From the NCBI RefSeq assembly GCF_900115305.1, contig NZ_FOVW01000002.1, forward strand, positions 310,001 to 374,000: DNA of 64,000 nt, in the 5' to 3' direction. The position numbers and the translations under genes were made by a program. This DNA is from Algoriphagus ornithinivorans (GTDB lineage: Bacteria; Bacteroidota; Bacteroidia; Cytophagales; Cyclobacteriaceae). Shown here in pieces: positions 42,513-52,005 of the stretch (positions are counted from its first letter, which is position 1; every line of letters starts with the position of its first letter). The notes below the pieces were generated by a model. The model did no database searches, had not been told where the DNA came from, and saw only the letters and a list, made by a program, of their open reading frames with translations.

Positions 42513-43511
42513 ATGAAAGGAATTGTACTCAATAGAGAATTAGAGGATAAAATTGAATTTAAAAGTCTGAACTCCCTAAGTCCTGGACCAGGAGAGGTAA
42601 AAATCCAGATTAAGGCAGCTGCTTTGAATCATCGGGATGAATGGTGTAGACAAGGACTTTATCCTAATTTAAAAAACGGAGTAGTCTTAGGTTCTGATGG
42701 AGCCGGAGTTATTTCGGAATTGGGAGCTGGAGTTTCGGGTCTTGAAGTAGGGCAGGAGGTGATCATTAATCCAGCTTTGAACTGGGGTCAAAATCAAAAA
42801 GTTCAATCCAAAGACTTTCAAATCTTGGGAATGCCCGGGAATGGAACACTTGCCGAAGAATTGCTTGTAGCGGCAGATAGAGTACATTCAAAGCCTTCTC
42901 ACCTGACTTTTGAATCAGCTGCGGCCTTGCCTTTGGCAGGATTAACAGCCTATAGGGCATTGACTTATCAAGGAAACTGCCACGCCAGTGAAAAAGTTTT
43001 GATTACCGGTTTTGGAGGAGGGGTAGCACAGTTTGCGGCACAGTTTGCGATAGGTCTTCAAGCAGAGGTGTATGTGAGTAGTAGTAGTGAGGATAAGATT
43101 CAAAAAGCTTTGGGTTTAGGTGTAAAGGCAGGTTTCAATTACAAAAATGAAAACTGGACTGATCAGGCCTTAGAAAAGGCTGGTGGATTTGATTTAATCA
43201 TTGATGGTGCCGCTGGTGATAGTTTGAATGATCTGATTAAAGTGGCTAATCCTGGCGGGAGAATAGTTTTTTATGGTGCGACTTTGGGAAATCCCGCAAA
43301 ACTGGAAGCCAGAAGGATTTTTTGGAATCAACTGAAAATCATGGGTAGTACCATGGGTTCAGATCAGGATTTTGAGCAAATGTTGGCATTTGTAAATGAA
43401 AAATCCATTGAACCAATTGTAGACCAAGTTTTCTCTTTTGAAAAAGCAGTCGAAGCTTTTGATCGAATGAAGGCCGGTAAGCAAATGGGAAAAATTGTGT
43501 TAAAGCCCTAA
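42513..43511 (+). CDS. Zinc-type alcohol dehydrogenase/quinone oxidoreductase-like (MDR)
   Basis: NAD(P)H-dependent oxidoreductase of the medium-chain superfamily, 332 residues. N-terminal GroES-like domain with LNHRDEWCRQGLYPN and LGSDGAGVISELG; Rossmann domain with VLITGFGGGVAQFAAQFA (about 166-183). The LNHRD segment is typical of the zinc-free or zinc-poor quinone-oxidoreductase group; catalytic zinc ligands are not clear. It lies 2 nt behind dnaB. The last 4 nt overlap the convergent PGDYG-like gene. Substrate unknown. Confidence 0.88.
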   Translation: MKGIVLNRELEDKIEFKSLNSLSPGPGEVKIQIKAAALNHRDEWCRQGLYPNLKNGVVLGSDGAGVISELGAGVSGLEVGQEVIINPALNWGQNQKVQSKDFQILGMPGNGTLAEELLVAADRVHSKPSHLTFESAAALPLAGLTAYRALTYQGNCHASEKVLITGFGGGVAQFAAQFAIGLQAEVYVSSSSEDKIQKALGLGVKAGFNYKNENWTDQALEKAGGFDLIIDGAAGDSLNDLIKVANPGGRIVFYGATLGNPAKLEARRIFWNQLKIMGSTMGSDQDFEQMLAFVNEKSIEPIVDQVFSFEKAVEAFDRMKAGKQMGKIVLKP

Positions 43512-43996
43512 ACCTCCTTGTAGGTCTCCAAGAACTCCTTCTGAGCAATTCTATAAAAGCCAGAATCATCACTGGAGAGAACTATGAAATCACCTATGAG
43601 GGCTTTCATAGTGTCTTGCCATGGAGTTTCAAATTCAAATTCAGAATCTATCCCTAAATCAGTTAAATGCTTGGTTTCAAGTTGGATAGCCTGTATTGGA
43701 AAGTTGGACTGGTATACAGCCCAGCCCTTATCTAGGGCTTGTTTCATTTGATAACGCTTCTCAAATTTATCCCCTTTCATCAAGTAAACTTCTCCGGTGC
43801 TTGTTTGATTTTCAATCAATAAATCCCCTTTGGTTGCTTTGCATTTAATTTCAACTCCATCTGAAGTCTTTGTAATTACTTCTTGTCCTGGTTCGGCTAA
43901 TTTGGCTTTGACCAGACTTGTCTTTCGATATTTTTTTCCTGACTCTTTCAAGAGGGGAAAAAAGTAGTCGTATATTTTTTCATGAGAAACAGCCAT
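43508..43996 (-). CDS. PGDYG-like small protein
   Basis: A 162-residue cytoplasmic protein of unknown function. The stretch CKATKGDLLIENQTSTGEVY followed by KFEKRYQM resembles the small PGDYG domain, with the motif itself altered here (KGDLLIEN). The N terminus is lysine-rich; the C terminus is mostly acidic. No signal or membrane segment. It overlaps the dehydrogenase 3' end by 4 nt and is preceded on the same strand by a TPR gene 127 bp upstream. Confidence 0.6.
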   Translation of the reverse strand: MAVSHEKIYDYFFPLLKESGKKYRKTSLVKAKLAEPGQEVITKTSDGVEIKCKATKGDLLIENQTSTGEVYLMKGDKFEKRYQMKQALDKGWAVYQSNFPIQAIQLETKHLTDLGIDSEFEFETPWQDTMKALIGDFIVLSSDDSGFYRIAQKEFLETYKEV

Positions 43997-44123
43997 TGCA
44001 CCGTCAGATTGCTTTGTATAAATATCTGATTGATAAGTTATTAATACAAATTTGGAAATATGATTTTAGTCAGTCTTGGTTGGTTTTTTAAACTTTAAAA
44101 AATCTTTCCCTGCATCAATTTTT

Positions 44124-44465
44124 TTAAATCTCCTCATCCAAATCATTTTCGAACAAGAAATTTTGGTAAGCATTTTTCAGCTCTTTGATTGCCTTTTGAT
44201 CTTCTTGACGAGTCGCCAAGTTTATGCCTTCTTCAAAAGTTTTTTTAGCCTGATCTAGCATACCAAGCGAATCGAAAAGAAAAGCTGCCTGGTAATAGGT
44301 AGGTAAATAGTCAGGAAATTCCTTCAATAATTTTTCAAAAATCAATTTTGCTTCTTCTGGCTCATTTTGTTGTAGCTCCAAGGCCAATGCATACCAATTG
44401 AAGGGATTTTTAGGTTCTTCGGAAATATATTGTTTTAAAAGGCTTTTCCTGTCTAAATAGGGCAT
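44124..44465 (-). CDS. Small tetratricopeptide-repeat protein
   Basis: A 113-residue protein made of about two TPR units: NPFNWYALALELQQNEPEEA with IFEKLLKEFPDYL, then YYQAAFLFDSLGMLDQAKK with FEEGINLA. It probably serves as a protein-protein interaction scaffold; partners unknown. No signal peptide. Divergent from etfB with about 75 bp between starts. Confidence 0.8.
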   Translation of the reverse strand: MPYLDRKSLLKQYISEEPKNPFNWYALALELQQNEPEEAKLIFEKLLKEFPDYLPTYYQAAFLFDSLGMLDQAKKTFEEGINLATRQEDQKAIKELKNAYQNFLFENDLDEEI

Positions 44466-44539
44466 GAATTGTTTTTTTAATTAAGGTCTGACTGTTATTT
44501 TCACGGCAAATAAATCTAAAATAATCTAATCCTAAACCA

Positions 44540-45277
44540 ATGAAGATTCTTGTTTGTATCACTCATGTGCCGGATACGACTTCCAAGATTCAGTTTACTG
44601 CCGAAAATACCAAGTTTGACATCACAGGAGTTCAGTTCATCATCGGACCCTATGATGACTATGCTTTAGCGCGAGCGGTTGAATTAAGAGATCAAACCGG
44701 AGGTAAGTTAACAGTTTTGAATGTAGGGGAGGCTGAAACTGAGCCAACTTTGAGAAAGGCTTTGGCAATTGGTGCCGATGATGCCATTCGTGTCAATTCA
44801 AATCCAAAGGACTCCTTTTTTGTAGCCAAACAAATAGCTCATTATGCAAAAGAAGGTGGATATGACCTGATTTTGATGGGCAGAGAATCAATCGATTTTA
44901 ATGGTGGAATGGTTCACGGTATGGTAGGAGAGCTTTTGGGAATGCCTTCTTTCTCTCCAGTCATGAAATTAGATGTGGAAGGAACCACTGTAAAAATGGC
45001 TAGAGAAATTGAGGGCGGGAAAGAAATGCTTGAAGCTCAATTGCCACTTATTGCAGGATGTCAGGAGCCAATAGCAGAATGGAAAATCCCTAATATGAGA
45101 GGAATCATGTCTGCGAGAACAAAACCATTGAATGTGGTGGATCCAGTAACTGAAGAAACTCAGGCTGAAACTCAAAAGTATCAATTACCACCTGCTAAAG
45201 GTGCTGTAAAATTGGTTGACAAAGACAATGTAGCCGAGTTGGTGAAATTGTTGAAAAATGATGCCAAGGTACTTTAA
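44540..45277 (+). CDS. etfB: Electron transfer flavoprotein, beta subunit
   Basis: With EtfA forms the soluble flavoprotein that takes electrons from acyl-CoA dehydrogenases. The family start MKILVCITHVPDTTSK, the AMP/FAD-binding ALAIGADDAIRVN, and GRESIDFNGGMVHGMVGELLGMP are visible, and the C-terminal tail ENTKFDI...NVAELVKLL completes the 245-residue product. etfA follows after 35 nt, so they are co-transcribed. Confidence 0.95.
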   Translation: MKILVCITHVPDTTSKIQFTAENTKFDITGVQFIIGPYDDYALARAVELRDQTGGKLTVLNVGEAETEPTLRKALAIGADDAIRVNSNPKDSFFVAKQIAHYAKEGGYDLILMGRESIDFNGGMVHGMVGELLGMPSFSPVMKLDVEGTTVKMAREIEGGKEMLEAQLPLIAGCQEPIAEWKIPNMRGIMSARTKPLNVVDPVTEETQAETQKYQLPPAKGAVKLVDKDNVAELVKLLKNDAKVL

Positions 45278-45312
45278 GTAATTATTTTTAACTTACATTA
45301 AATCAGTAAATT

Positions 45313-46281
45313 ATGTCAGTATTAGTATATATAGAGCAGGCAGAAGGTAAAATCAAAAAAACCAGTCTTGAGGCTGTTTCATTTGCAAGCGCCTTAGCTG
45401 CCAAAACAGGGGAAGGAGATGTAATCGCTGTGGCATTAGGTTCAGTCGATCAGGCTGAATTGGCTTCAGTTGGGAAAGCAGGTGCAACCAAATTACTTCA
45501 TGCATCGGATAGCAGATTGGATGCAGGGGTGATTCAGGCTCATGCTACTGCTGTGGCCCAGGCATTTGAGAAAACAGGGTCTAAAACTGTGGTTTTGGCG
45601 AAATCATCATTAGGAGACGCTGTTGCTGCTAGGTTGGCCATTAAGGTCAATGCAGGATTGGTTTCCAATGTAGTAGAATTGCCAAATACCGATTCTGGTT
45701 ATATAGTTAAAAGAAGTATTTATACAGGTAAAGCATTTGCTGAAACTAGTTTAACTACTGAAAACAAAATTTTGGCTATCAAGAAAAACGCCATTGACCT
45801 TAAAACTGATGGAGCAGATGCTGCAGTCGAGTCTTTGGAGGTGAATATTCCTGATTCTGATTTTGGTTCCAAAATTACTGCGACTGAAAGAGCTACGGGT
45901 GAGGTATTACTTCCTGAAGCTGACATCGTGGTTTCCGGTGGAAGAGGAATGAAAGGTCCTGAAAACTGGGGTATGATCGAAGATTTGGCAAAAACCCTTG
46001 GTGCTGCTACAGGTTGTTCCAAGCCAGTTTCTGATATCGGTTGGAGACCTCACCATGAGCACGTAGGGCAAACAGGAGTAAAAGTTGCACCTTCTTTATA
46101 CGTTGCAATAGGAATTTCAGGAGCGATTCAACATCTTGCAGGAGTAAATTCCTCTAAGTGTATTGTAGTTATCAATAAAGATCCAGAAGCTCCTTTCTTT
46201 AAAGCTGCGGATTATGGGATAGTTGGAGATGCATTTGAGGTCGTTCCTAAATTAAACGAAGCACTTAAAGCAGAACTTTAA
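45313..46281 (+). CDS. etfA: Electron transfer flavoprotein, alpha subunit
   Basis: FAD-carrying partner of EtfB; passes electrons on to ETF:quinone oxidoreductase. The 322-residue product ends with the FAD-binding domain: VSGGRGMKGPENW, then HEHVGQTGVKVAPSLYVAIG, GISGAIQHLAG and a final INKDPEAPFFKAADYGIVGD. The N-terminal domain lacks the ferredoxin-like extension found in bifurcating EtfA. A bifunctional nuclease gene follows after 6 nt. Confidence 0.95.
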   Translation: MSVLVYIEQAEGKIKKTSLEAVSFASALAAKTGEGDVIAVALGSVDQAELASVGKAGATKLLHASDSRLDAGVIQAHATAVAQAFEKTGSKTVVLAKSSLGDAVAARLAIKVNAGLVSNVVELPNTDSGYIVKRSIYTGKAFAETSLTTENKILAIKKNAIDLKTDGADAAVESLEVNIPDSDFGSKITATERATGEVLLPEADIVVSGGRGMKGPENWGMIEDLAKTLGAATGCSKPVSDIGWRPHHEHVGQTGVKVAPSLYVAIGISGAIQHLAGVNSSKCIVVINKDPEAPFFKAADYGIVGDAFEVVPKLNEALKAEL

Positions 46282-46287
46282 ATTTTT

Positions 46288-46884
46288 GTGGAGAAACTCA
46301 TAGAACTTGAGATTTTGGGCCTTTCGTCCAATCATTCCCAATCAGGCTCCTTTACCCTGGTACTGGGAGAAGTAGGGGGTATAAGAAGGCTTCCTATTGT
46401 GATTGGTATGTTTGAAGCTCAGGCCATAGCCTTGGAAATCGAAAAAATCATTCCCAACAGGCCAATGACTCATGATCTTTTCAAGTCTTTTGCTCATGGT
46501 TTTAATTTTGACATTGACAGAATAGTCATTACTGACATGAAAGAAGGCGTATTTTATGCCAAAATTCAGTGTAAAAGTGACTTGATAGATGCCGAAATTG
46601 ATGCCCGACCATCAGATGCTATTGCCATTGCTATTCGATTTGGAAGCCCTATTTACTGTAGTGAAAAGGCCATGTCTGAAGGCGCAGTGGAGCATTTTGA
46701 AGTTGAGGAAAAGGAAAGCAGTTCTCCGCAAAAAAAACCAACCCAAAAATTCACCTCCAAAAAAGAGCCTTCTTTGAAGGATTTCAGTTTGGATAAGTTG
46801 AATCAGATGCTGGAAAAAGCTATTAATAATGAAGATTATGAAAAAGCAGCCAGAATCAGGGATGAAATAAATAAAAGAAATTAA
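46288..46884 (+). CDS. Bifunctional nuclease (DUF151) with C-terminal UVR motif
   Basis: A 198-residue protein. Residues 1-135 form the DUF151 bifunctional-nuclease domain, including the family strand LVLGEVGGIRRLPIVIG and DARPSDAIAIAIRFGSPIYC. A Ser/Lys-rich linker leads to a UvrB/UvrC-type helix pair at 163-198 (LEKAINNEDYEKAARIRDE). The start is GTG at 46288. DUF151 proteins are linked to DNA or RNA cleavage and stress response; the in vivo role is unclear. Placed 6 nt behind etfA. Confidence 0.85.
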   Translation: MEKLIELEILGLSSNHSQSGSFTLVLGEVGGIRRLPIVIGMFEAQAIALEIEKIIPNRPMTHDLFKSFAHGFNFDIDRIVITDMKEGVFYAKIQCKSDLIDAEIDARPSDAIAIAIRFGSPIYCSEKAMSEGAVEHFEVEEKESSSPQKKPTQKFTSKKEPSLKDFSLDKLNQMLEKAINNEDYEKAARIRDEINKRN

Positions 46885-46892
46885 GCAAATTG

Positions 46893-46919
46893 AAAGTCCT
46901 GAGAAATCAGGACTTTTTT
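46893..46919 (+). terminator. Terminator after the bifunctional-nuclease gene
   Basis: A perfect 10-bp stem (46893-46902 / 46907-46916) capped by the stable GAAA tetraloop and followed by T's to 46919, 8 nt after the stop. Confidence 0.9.
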
Positions 46920-46969
46920 CTTGCCCCTGACTTACCTATTTTTAGCCCTTGATTTGATAATTAGATCGC

Positions 46970-48253
46970 ATGGATTACATCAGAGGAGTCTTCGGACTAT
47001 TGGTCATTGTATTGGTGGCCTTTATTTTTTCAAATAATAAGAAGAAAATAGACTGGAGGTTAGTCGGTATAGGTATCATCCTTCAGTTGATTTTTGGTTT
47101 TTTGATTACCAAAGTACCAATCGTTGCTAGTGGCTTTGCCTTGCTTTCGGAAGGTTTCGTAAAGTTTCTTAGTTTCTCAGAAGATGGGGCTAGGTTTATT
47201 TTCGGCGATCTTGCAGGAGATAGCTTTGGGTTTATTTTTGCCTTCAAAGTACTCCCTACCATCATTTTCTTTTCCACAGTATCAGCTGGGCTTTATTATC
47301 TTGGGATTTTACAGAAGATCGTTTTCGGAATTGCTTGGGTGATGGCCCGCACTATGAGGCTTTCGGGCCCAGAGAGTTTGTCAGCTGCCGGGAATATTTT
47401 CCTGGGACAAACAGAGGCACCATTACTGGTCAGACCTTTTATTCCTCATATGAGTAAATCTGAGCTGATGTGCTTGATGACAGGAGGTATGGCAACAATT
47501 GCCGGAGGGGTTTTGGCAGGTTATGTAGCCTTTTTAGGAGGAGATAGCTTGGAAGAGCAAAGTAAGTTTGCTGCTTACCTTTTAGGAGCTAGTATCATGA
47601 ATGCGCCTGCAGCCATTGTATTGTCCAAGATCTTTATTCCTGAAACAGAAAAGGAGCTGGTTCAGGACAAATTGGAAGTGAATGAGGAAAGTATGGGAGT
47701 TAACTTGATAGATGCCATGTCTATTGGAGCATCAGAGGGATTAAAGCTTGCCTTAAATGTAGGTGCCATGCTATTGGCTTTTATTGCGGTGATTGCAGCA
47801 GTCAACTATTTATTAACTGGCTTACTGGGAGAGTATACAGGTCTGAATTCCTTCGTGGCAAGTTCAACTGGTGGACAGTTTCAAGGTTTTTCTTTGGAAT
47901 ATATCTTTGGTCAAATCTTCCGGGTATTTGCTTGGGTGATAGGTGTGGAATGGTCTGATACCCTCCAAGTGGGAAGTTTGCTTGGACAAAAAACGGTGAT
48001 CAATGAATTTGTAGCTTACCTTTCTCTCTCAGAAATGAAGGAAATGGGTTCTCTTTCCTCGAAATCAATTGTTATAGCGACTTATGCCCTTTGTGGTTTT
48101 TCCAACTTTAGTTCAATCGCAATTCAATTGGGAGGTATTTCCATCATAGCTCCAAATCAGCAAGGAAATTTAAGCCGATTAGGATTGAAATCCTTAATGG
48201 CAGCTTCACTTGCCTGTTTGATGACTGCCACAATCGCCGGCATGTTATTCTAG
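46970..48253 (+). CDS. nupC: CNT-family nucleoside transporter (NupC-like)
   Basis: Imports nucleosides with protons or sodium across the inner membrane. The 427-residue product has about nine to ten hydrophobic segments and the CNT core motifs: VLPTIIFFSTVSAGLYYLG, SLSAAGNIFLGQTEAPL, NAPAAIVLSKIF and QKTVINEFVAYL, then GFSNFSSIAIQLGGIS. Its promoter must lie in the 53 bp between the upstream terminator and its ATG. A long terminator follows the stop. Confidence 0.92.
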   Translation: MDYIRGVFGLLVIVLVAFIFSNNKKKIDWRLVGIGIILQLIFGFLITKVPIVASGFALLSEGFVKFLSFSEDGARFIFGDLAGDSFGFIFAFKVLPTIIFFSTVSAGLYYLGILQKIVFGIAWVMARTMRLSGPESLSAAGNIFLGQTEAPLLVRPFIPHMSKSELMCLMTGGMATIAGGVLAGYVAFLGGDSLEEQSKFAAYLLGASIMNAPAAIVLSKIFIPETEKELVQDKLEVNEESMGVNLIDAMSIGASEGLKLALNVGAMLLAFIAVIAAVNYLLTGLLGEYTGLNSFVASSTGGQFQGFSLEYIFGQIFRVFAWVIGVEWSDTLQVGSLLGQKTVINEFVAYLSLSEMKEMGSLSSKSIVIATYALCGFSNFSSIAIQLGGISIIAPNQQGNLSRLGLKSLMAASLACLMTATIAGMLF

Positions 48254-48286
48254 AAATATAAAAGCTCTTTACTACAAAGACATAAA

Positions 48287-48322
48287 AAAGCCCGAATTCA
48301 ACTTGAATTCGGGCTTTTTTTT
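48287..48322 (+). terminator. Terminator after nupC
   Basis: A perfect 13-bp stem (48287-48299 / 48305-48317, 5-nt loop) followed by a T tract to 48322, 33 nt after the nupC stop. Confidence 0.92.
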
Positions 48323-48431
48323 AGAATTACATTTTAATTAAAATATTGAATAATAAGGATATCCGCTTTCTTACCAGTATTGACAAAAATACGGCTTATT
48401 GTCTGCTATAAGGATCAGAATCCGGAAGCTT

Positions 48432-48464
48432 CGGTCTTCGGTCATCGGTCTTCCAAACGGTCAA
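48432..48464. repeat. Short tandem heptamer repeat CGGTCWT
   Basis: Three tandem copies of CGGTCWT (48432-48438 CGGTCTT, 48439-48445 CGGTCAT, 48446-48452 CGGTCTT), and a nearby fourth CGGTCAA at 48458. It lies in a 269-bp gene-free gap (48254-48522) between nupC and the M28 gene on the opposite strand. Apart from the nupC terminator and these repeats I see nothing there. Confidence 0.5.
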
Positions 48465-48522
48465 GCAAAGAAAATAAGGCAATTGGTATGATTGCGGATA
48501 ATCAGATTGAATAATTAAAGGA

Positions 48523-49995
48523 TCAATTTCCATATAAGTCTTTTCCTGCTTTTTCATATTTATCACCAGCCACCCAAACTGGCTTAGAAGAATCATTGGC
48601 AATTAACTGTGCTGCCAAAATGTAGGACTTCCAATAATTGATGGCATAATCCAAATCAAAATTCTCCACATGATCTCCAGGCTTGTGATAGTACTTTTGA
48701 ATTTCATCATCAAAGGCTTGAAAACCCAAAGAGAAAGTAGGAGCAGGGATACCCTTTCTTGCAAAGTTCACATTATCGGAACGGTCATAAAGTCCTTGCT
48801 CTGGAGCAGGATCAGGTATTGCTTTTAATCCAAATTCACTGACTGCTTTTGAAATTTGATCATCTCCTGTAGTTCTCCCTAAGCCAATTACAGTTATGAC
48901 TGAAGTATCATTATAACCTCCATTATCGATATTCAGATTGAAAATCACCTGATTAAGTGGGATTAATGGATTTTCTGCAAAATAAGCGGAGCCGAGCAGG
49001 CCTTTTTCCTCAGCTGTCCAAAGGGCTAGGAGAATGGACCGTTTTGGAGGATTTTTTGCAAAGAATCTTGCGGCATTCATTACAGCTACAGTTCCAACAG
49101 CATTGTCTCTTGCTCCATTATAAATTGAATCACCTTCAGCATCAGGTCTTCCCACACCTACATGATCATAATGAGCGGAAAGCATTACATATTCATTTTT
49201 TAATTGAGGATCTGTACCTTCAATCCAAGCTACAACATTTTTCCCGTCAATATTTTTATTGGTTTTACCAGATATCATCAAGTCAGCTTTAGAGATGCTC
49301 TGATCTGCCATAGCTGAACGAACTCCATTGTCCATGTCCTTTATCCAGATATAGGTGAGCTCAGAGCTTTCGCCTTGATCTACTCCCAGAGTTGGTCTAT
49401 TTAAGAAATTGGAAACTAGTTGCCATGGTACGCTCGGCACATTAAATCTTTCAATCAAGGCGATTGCACCACTTTCTTGAGCTCGGGCAGTTTTTTCTCT
49501 ACCCAAAGCGAATAAATCAGCAGGTCCGAATCTATCTGGCGCGCCAACATTGGAAACTGCTATTTTTCCTTTTAAATCTTTTCCTTGAAAATCCTCTTCT
49601 AGACCAAAACCCACATCAACCAATTCATAGGATCCAGAAATGGACTTACCATCAAGGACCAATAAATCTTTACCTTGCTCAAATGTATTCTTGTCCAATT
49701 TGATCTGTCCGGTACTTGGAGGAGAGGACATTCTAAATGGAATATTCTGGAAATAGCCATCGGCCCCAGGGATCATTTTGGCTCCTGCTTTTTTAAGTTC
49801 CGAAGCTATGTAATTATAGGCAAGCTCAATTTCAGGCCTTACAGGATCTCGCCCCATTAATTCATCTGAAGCTAAATATCTAAAGTCTTCTAATGCAGAT
49901 TGATTATTAAATGCTTTTTCAATAGCTACTTTTTGGGAAAAAAGAGGATTGGCCAGCAGAAAGGCTAAACCAAATCCCAAGAGTTTTTTATTCAT
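48523..49995 (-). CDS. Exported M28-family zinc peptidase
   Basis: Second M28 enzyme of the window, 490 residues, distinct from the one at 28.9-30.2 kb. The ATG at 49995 gives a signal peptide (GFGLAFLLANPLFSQ); the upstream GTG at 50070 would give no signal at the N terminus. The zinc site is complete: SAHYDHVGVG, GARDNAVGT, TAEEKGLLGS, NLNIDNGGYND and YYHKPGDHVEN. A protease-associated (PA)-type beta insert lies at about 115-230. Probably releases N-terminal amino acids from peptides outside the cytoplasm. Confidence 0.9.
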   Translation of the reverse strand: MNKKLLGFGLAFLLANPLFSQKVAIEKAFNNQSALEDFRYLASDELMGRDPVRPEIELAYNYIASELKKAGAKMIPGADGYFQNIPFRMSSPPSTGQIKLDKNTFEQGKDLLVLDGKSISGSYELVDVGFGLEEDFQGKDLKGKIAVSNVGAPDRFGPADLFALGREKTARAQESGAIALIERFNVPSVPWQLVSNFLNRPTLGVDQGESSELTYIWIKDMDNGVRSAMADQSISKADLMISGKTNKNIDGKNVVAWIEGTDPQLKNEYVMLSAHYDHVGVGRPDAEGDSIYNGARDNAVGTVAVMNAARFFAKNPPKRSILLALWTAEEKGLLGSAYFAENPLIPLNQVIFNLNIDNGGYNDTSVITVIGLGRTTGDDQISKAVSEFGLKAIPDPAPEQGLYDRSDNVNFARKGIPAPTFSLGFQAFDDEIQKYYHKPGDHVENFDLDYAINYWKSYILAAQLIANDSSKPVWVAGDKYEKAGKDLYGN

Positions 49996-50053
49996 AGGGT
50001 GTAATTTTATTCTTCCAAAATAAGGGAAATCGGAGAAAAGATATCTGAGAAAG

Positions 50054-50761
50054 CTACAATACTTGATCACTCAGATTCAATTCTTTCAAAATAGTTCGAA
50101 AGTGTACAGGTATTTCAGCTTTCAGAGTAATTTTTTCATTGCTGATTGGGTGATTGAACTCAAGCTTGTGTGCATGAAGCAATAAATTTTGAAGCCCAAA
50201 CTGCTTTTCAAAAAAGCTGTTTTGCTTATTGTTTCCATGCTTTTTATCTCCTAAAATATAATGCCTTTTATGGGCTAGGTGCCTCCGTATCTGATGGGTT
50301 CTACCTGTTTCTGGTTTGGCAAAAAGTAAAGAATATCGACTGGTTGGATATCGTCCAGTAGTGTCATAAGGAATTTCCGAGCTATCTAATACTTGAAAAT
50401 GGGTTACAGCATCCTGAATCTTGCCTGATCTTTCATTTTTCAAACCTTGATCAACCGTAAAAGTTTTTTCAGCCGGAATACCTCTAACTATAGCGAGGTA
50501 AGATTTATGAACTGTCTTATTTTCAAATTGCTTTTTCAGCAAAGGCAATACTTCTTCTTTTTTTGAAAATAATAAGATGCCGCTGGTAGGTCGGTCCAGC
50601 CTATGGGCCGGATAAACTCGTTGACCTATTTGATCTCTTAAGATTTGTACCGCAAACTCTTTTTTCTCGGACGCGGCTAATGCCGTTCTATGAACCAAAA
50701 GCCCAGATGGTTTATTGATTGCGATGATGTCATCGTCCTCGAATAGAATTTCTAAATGCAT
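50054..50761 (-). CDS. RluA-family pseudouridine synthase (TruC-like)
   Basis: A 235-residue pseudouridine synthase. The catalytic motif is HRLDRPTSG (Asp56), with NKPSGLLVH at the N terminus and ETGRTHQIRRHLAH later. It has no S4 RNA-binding domain, and together with the length this fits TruC, which modifies U65 of tRNA-Ile and tRNA-Asp; RluA-type rRNA targets cannot be excluded. Its ATG directly abuts the U tract of a terminator placed after mnmA. Confidence 0.82.
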   Translation of the reverse strand: MHLEILFEDDDIIAINKPSGLLVHRTALAASEKKEFAVQILRDQIGQRVYPAHRLDRPTSGILLFSKKEEVLPLLKKQFENKTVHKSYLAIVRGIPAEKTFTVDQGLKNERSGKIQDAVTHFQVLDSSEIPYDTTGRYPTSRYSLLFAKPETGRTHQIRRHLAHKRHYILGDKKHGNNKQNSFFEKQFGLQNLLLHAHKLEFNHPISNEKITLKAEIPVHFRTILKELNLSDQVL

Positions 50762-50786
50762 AAAAAAAGCCGGCTATAAAACCGGC
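50762..50786 (-). terminator. Terminator after mnmA abutting the pseudouridine-synthase start
   Basis: A GC-rich 5-bp stem (50769-50773 / 50782-50786, 8-nt loop) followed on the minus strand by seven T and then the ATG of the pseudouridine-synthase gene at 50761. It lies 8 nt beyond the mnmA stop. Confidence 0.75.
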
Positions 50787-50793
50787 CGTGAAG

Positions 50794-52005
50794 TTAGAAA
50801 ATTGTACCTGAACCTATGCATTCATCCGCATTGTACCAGGCAACAAATTGTCCTGAAGCTATTCCTTTCTGAGCTTGATCAAAAATGACATAAAGTCCTT
50901 TCTCTCTTCTGATCAAGGTTGCTTCTGTCAAAGGCTGTCTGTACCTGATCCTTGCTTGATATTTTGCATTTTGACCCGGGTTCAATTCAAGATCTTCCCT
51001 AATCCAGTGAATATCCTTTTCTTTTACGAAAAGTGCATTTCTCAATAATCCCTGATGATCATCGCCTAGTCCTGTATAGATGTTATTCTCTTTAGTATCT
51101 GTGGCGATTACAAATAAGGGTTTGCCGGTTCCGCCTACTTGCAAGCCTTTTCTTTGCCCAACAGTGAAATAATGAGCTCCATTATGCTCTCCCAAGACTT
51201 TTCCTTGATTAGCCTGATAGTGAACAGGAAGGGCTAAAGCATCCAATTCATCAGTATCTAAATCCTCCAAAGCTACTCCTGCAGGAATTTTTAAACGATT
51301 GAATACCGCTAGATTATCAGGGATTTGAATGATTTTTCCTTTTTTGGGTTTCAATTGTTGCTGAAGAAATTCGGGAAGTCTCACTTTTCCGATAAAGCAT
51401 AAGCCTTGTGAGTCTTTCTTTTCGGCTGTGATAAGATCCAAATTTTTAGCGATGGCCCTTACTTCGGATTTTTGGAGATGTCCTATTGGGAATAATGCCT
51501 TTGCTAACTGCTCCTGAGAAAGCTGACAAAGAAAATAACTTTGATCTTTATTGGGGTCTGCACCCGCTAATAGTTGATAAACAGGTTTTCCATCAACTTC
51601 AACACTTCCTTTTTGACAATAATGTCCAGTGGCAACGAAGTCTGCTTTCAGTTTTTGAGCTGCTTTTAGAAAAATGTCAAACTTTATCTCTCGGTTACAA
51701 AGGATGTCTGGATTGGGAGTTCGGCCTGCTTCGTATTCGGCAAACATGTAGTCCACAATTCTTTCCCGATATTCTTCGCTGAGGTCAATGGCTTGAAATG
51801 GGATTCCTAACTTTTCAGCAACAAGCATTGCATCTGTGGAATCTTCCATCCAAGGACATTCATTGGAGATGGTGACTGATTCATCGTGCCAGTTTTTCAT
51901 AAACATGCCGATGACTTCATAACCCTGCTCAAGCAGCAGGTGGGCCGCCACTGAACTATCCACACCTCCGGATAAGCCGACGACTACTCTTGGTTTTTTA
52001 TTCAT
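50794..52005 (-). CDS. mnmA: tRNA-specific 2-thiouridylase MnmA
   Basis: Adds sulfur to U34 of tRNA-Lys, -Glu and -Gln. The PP-loop GLSGGVDSS is at 10-18; catalytic cysteines lie in [14 protein letters not shown] and QGLCFIGKV. The rest has the central and C-terminal beta domains of MnmA. The ATG at 52005 gives 403 residues, longer than E. coli's 368; some extra length lies in the middle. A terminator separates it from the next gene. No mnmE, mnmG or TusE-like neighbour is present. Confidence 0.93.
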   Translation of the reverse strand: MNKKPRVVVGLSGGVDSSVAAHLLLEQGYEVIGMFMKNWHDESVTISNECPWMEDSTDAMLVAEKLGIPFQAIDLSEEYRERIVDYMFAEYEAGRTPNPDILCNREIKFDIFLKAAQKLKADFVATGHYCQKGSVEVDGKPVYQLLAGADPNKDQSYFLCQLSQEQLAKALFPIGHLQKSEVRAIAKNLDLITAEKKDSQGLCFIGKVRLPEFLQQQLKPKKGKIIQIPDNLAVFNRLKIPAGVALEDLDTDELDALALPVHYQANQGKVLGEHNGAHYFTVGQRKGLQVGGTGKPLFVIATDTKENNIYTGLGDDHQGLLRNALFVKEKDIHWIREDLELNPGQNAKYQARIRYRQPLTEATLIRREKGLYVIFDQAQKGIASGQFVAWYNADECIGSGTIF

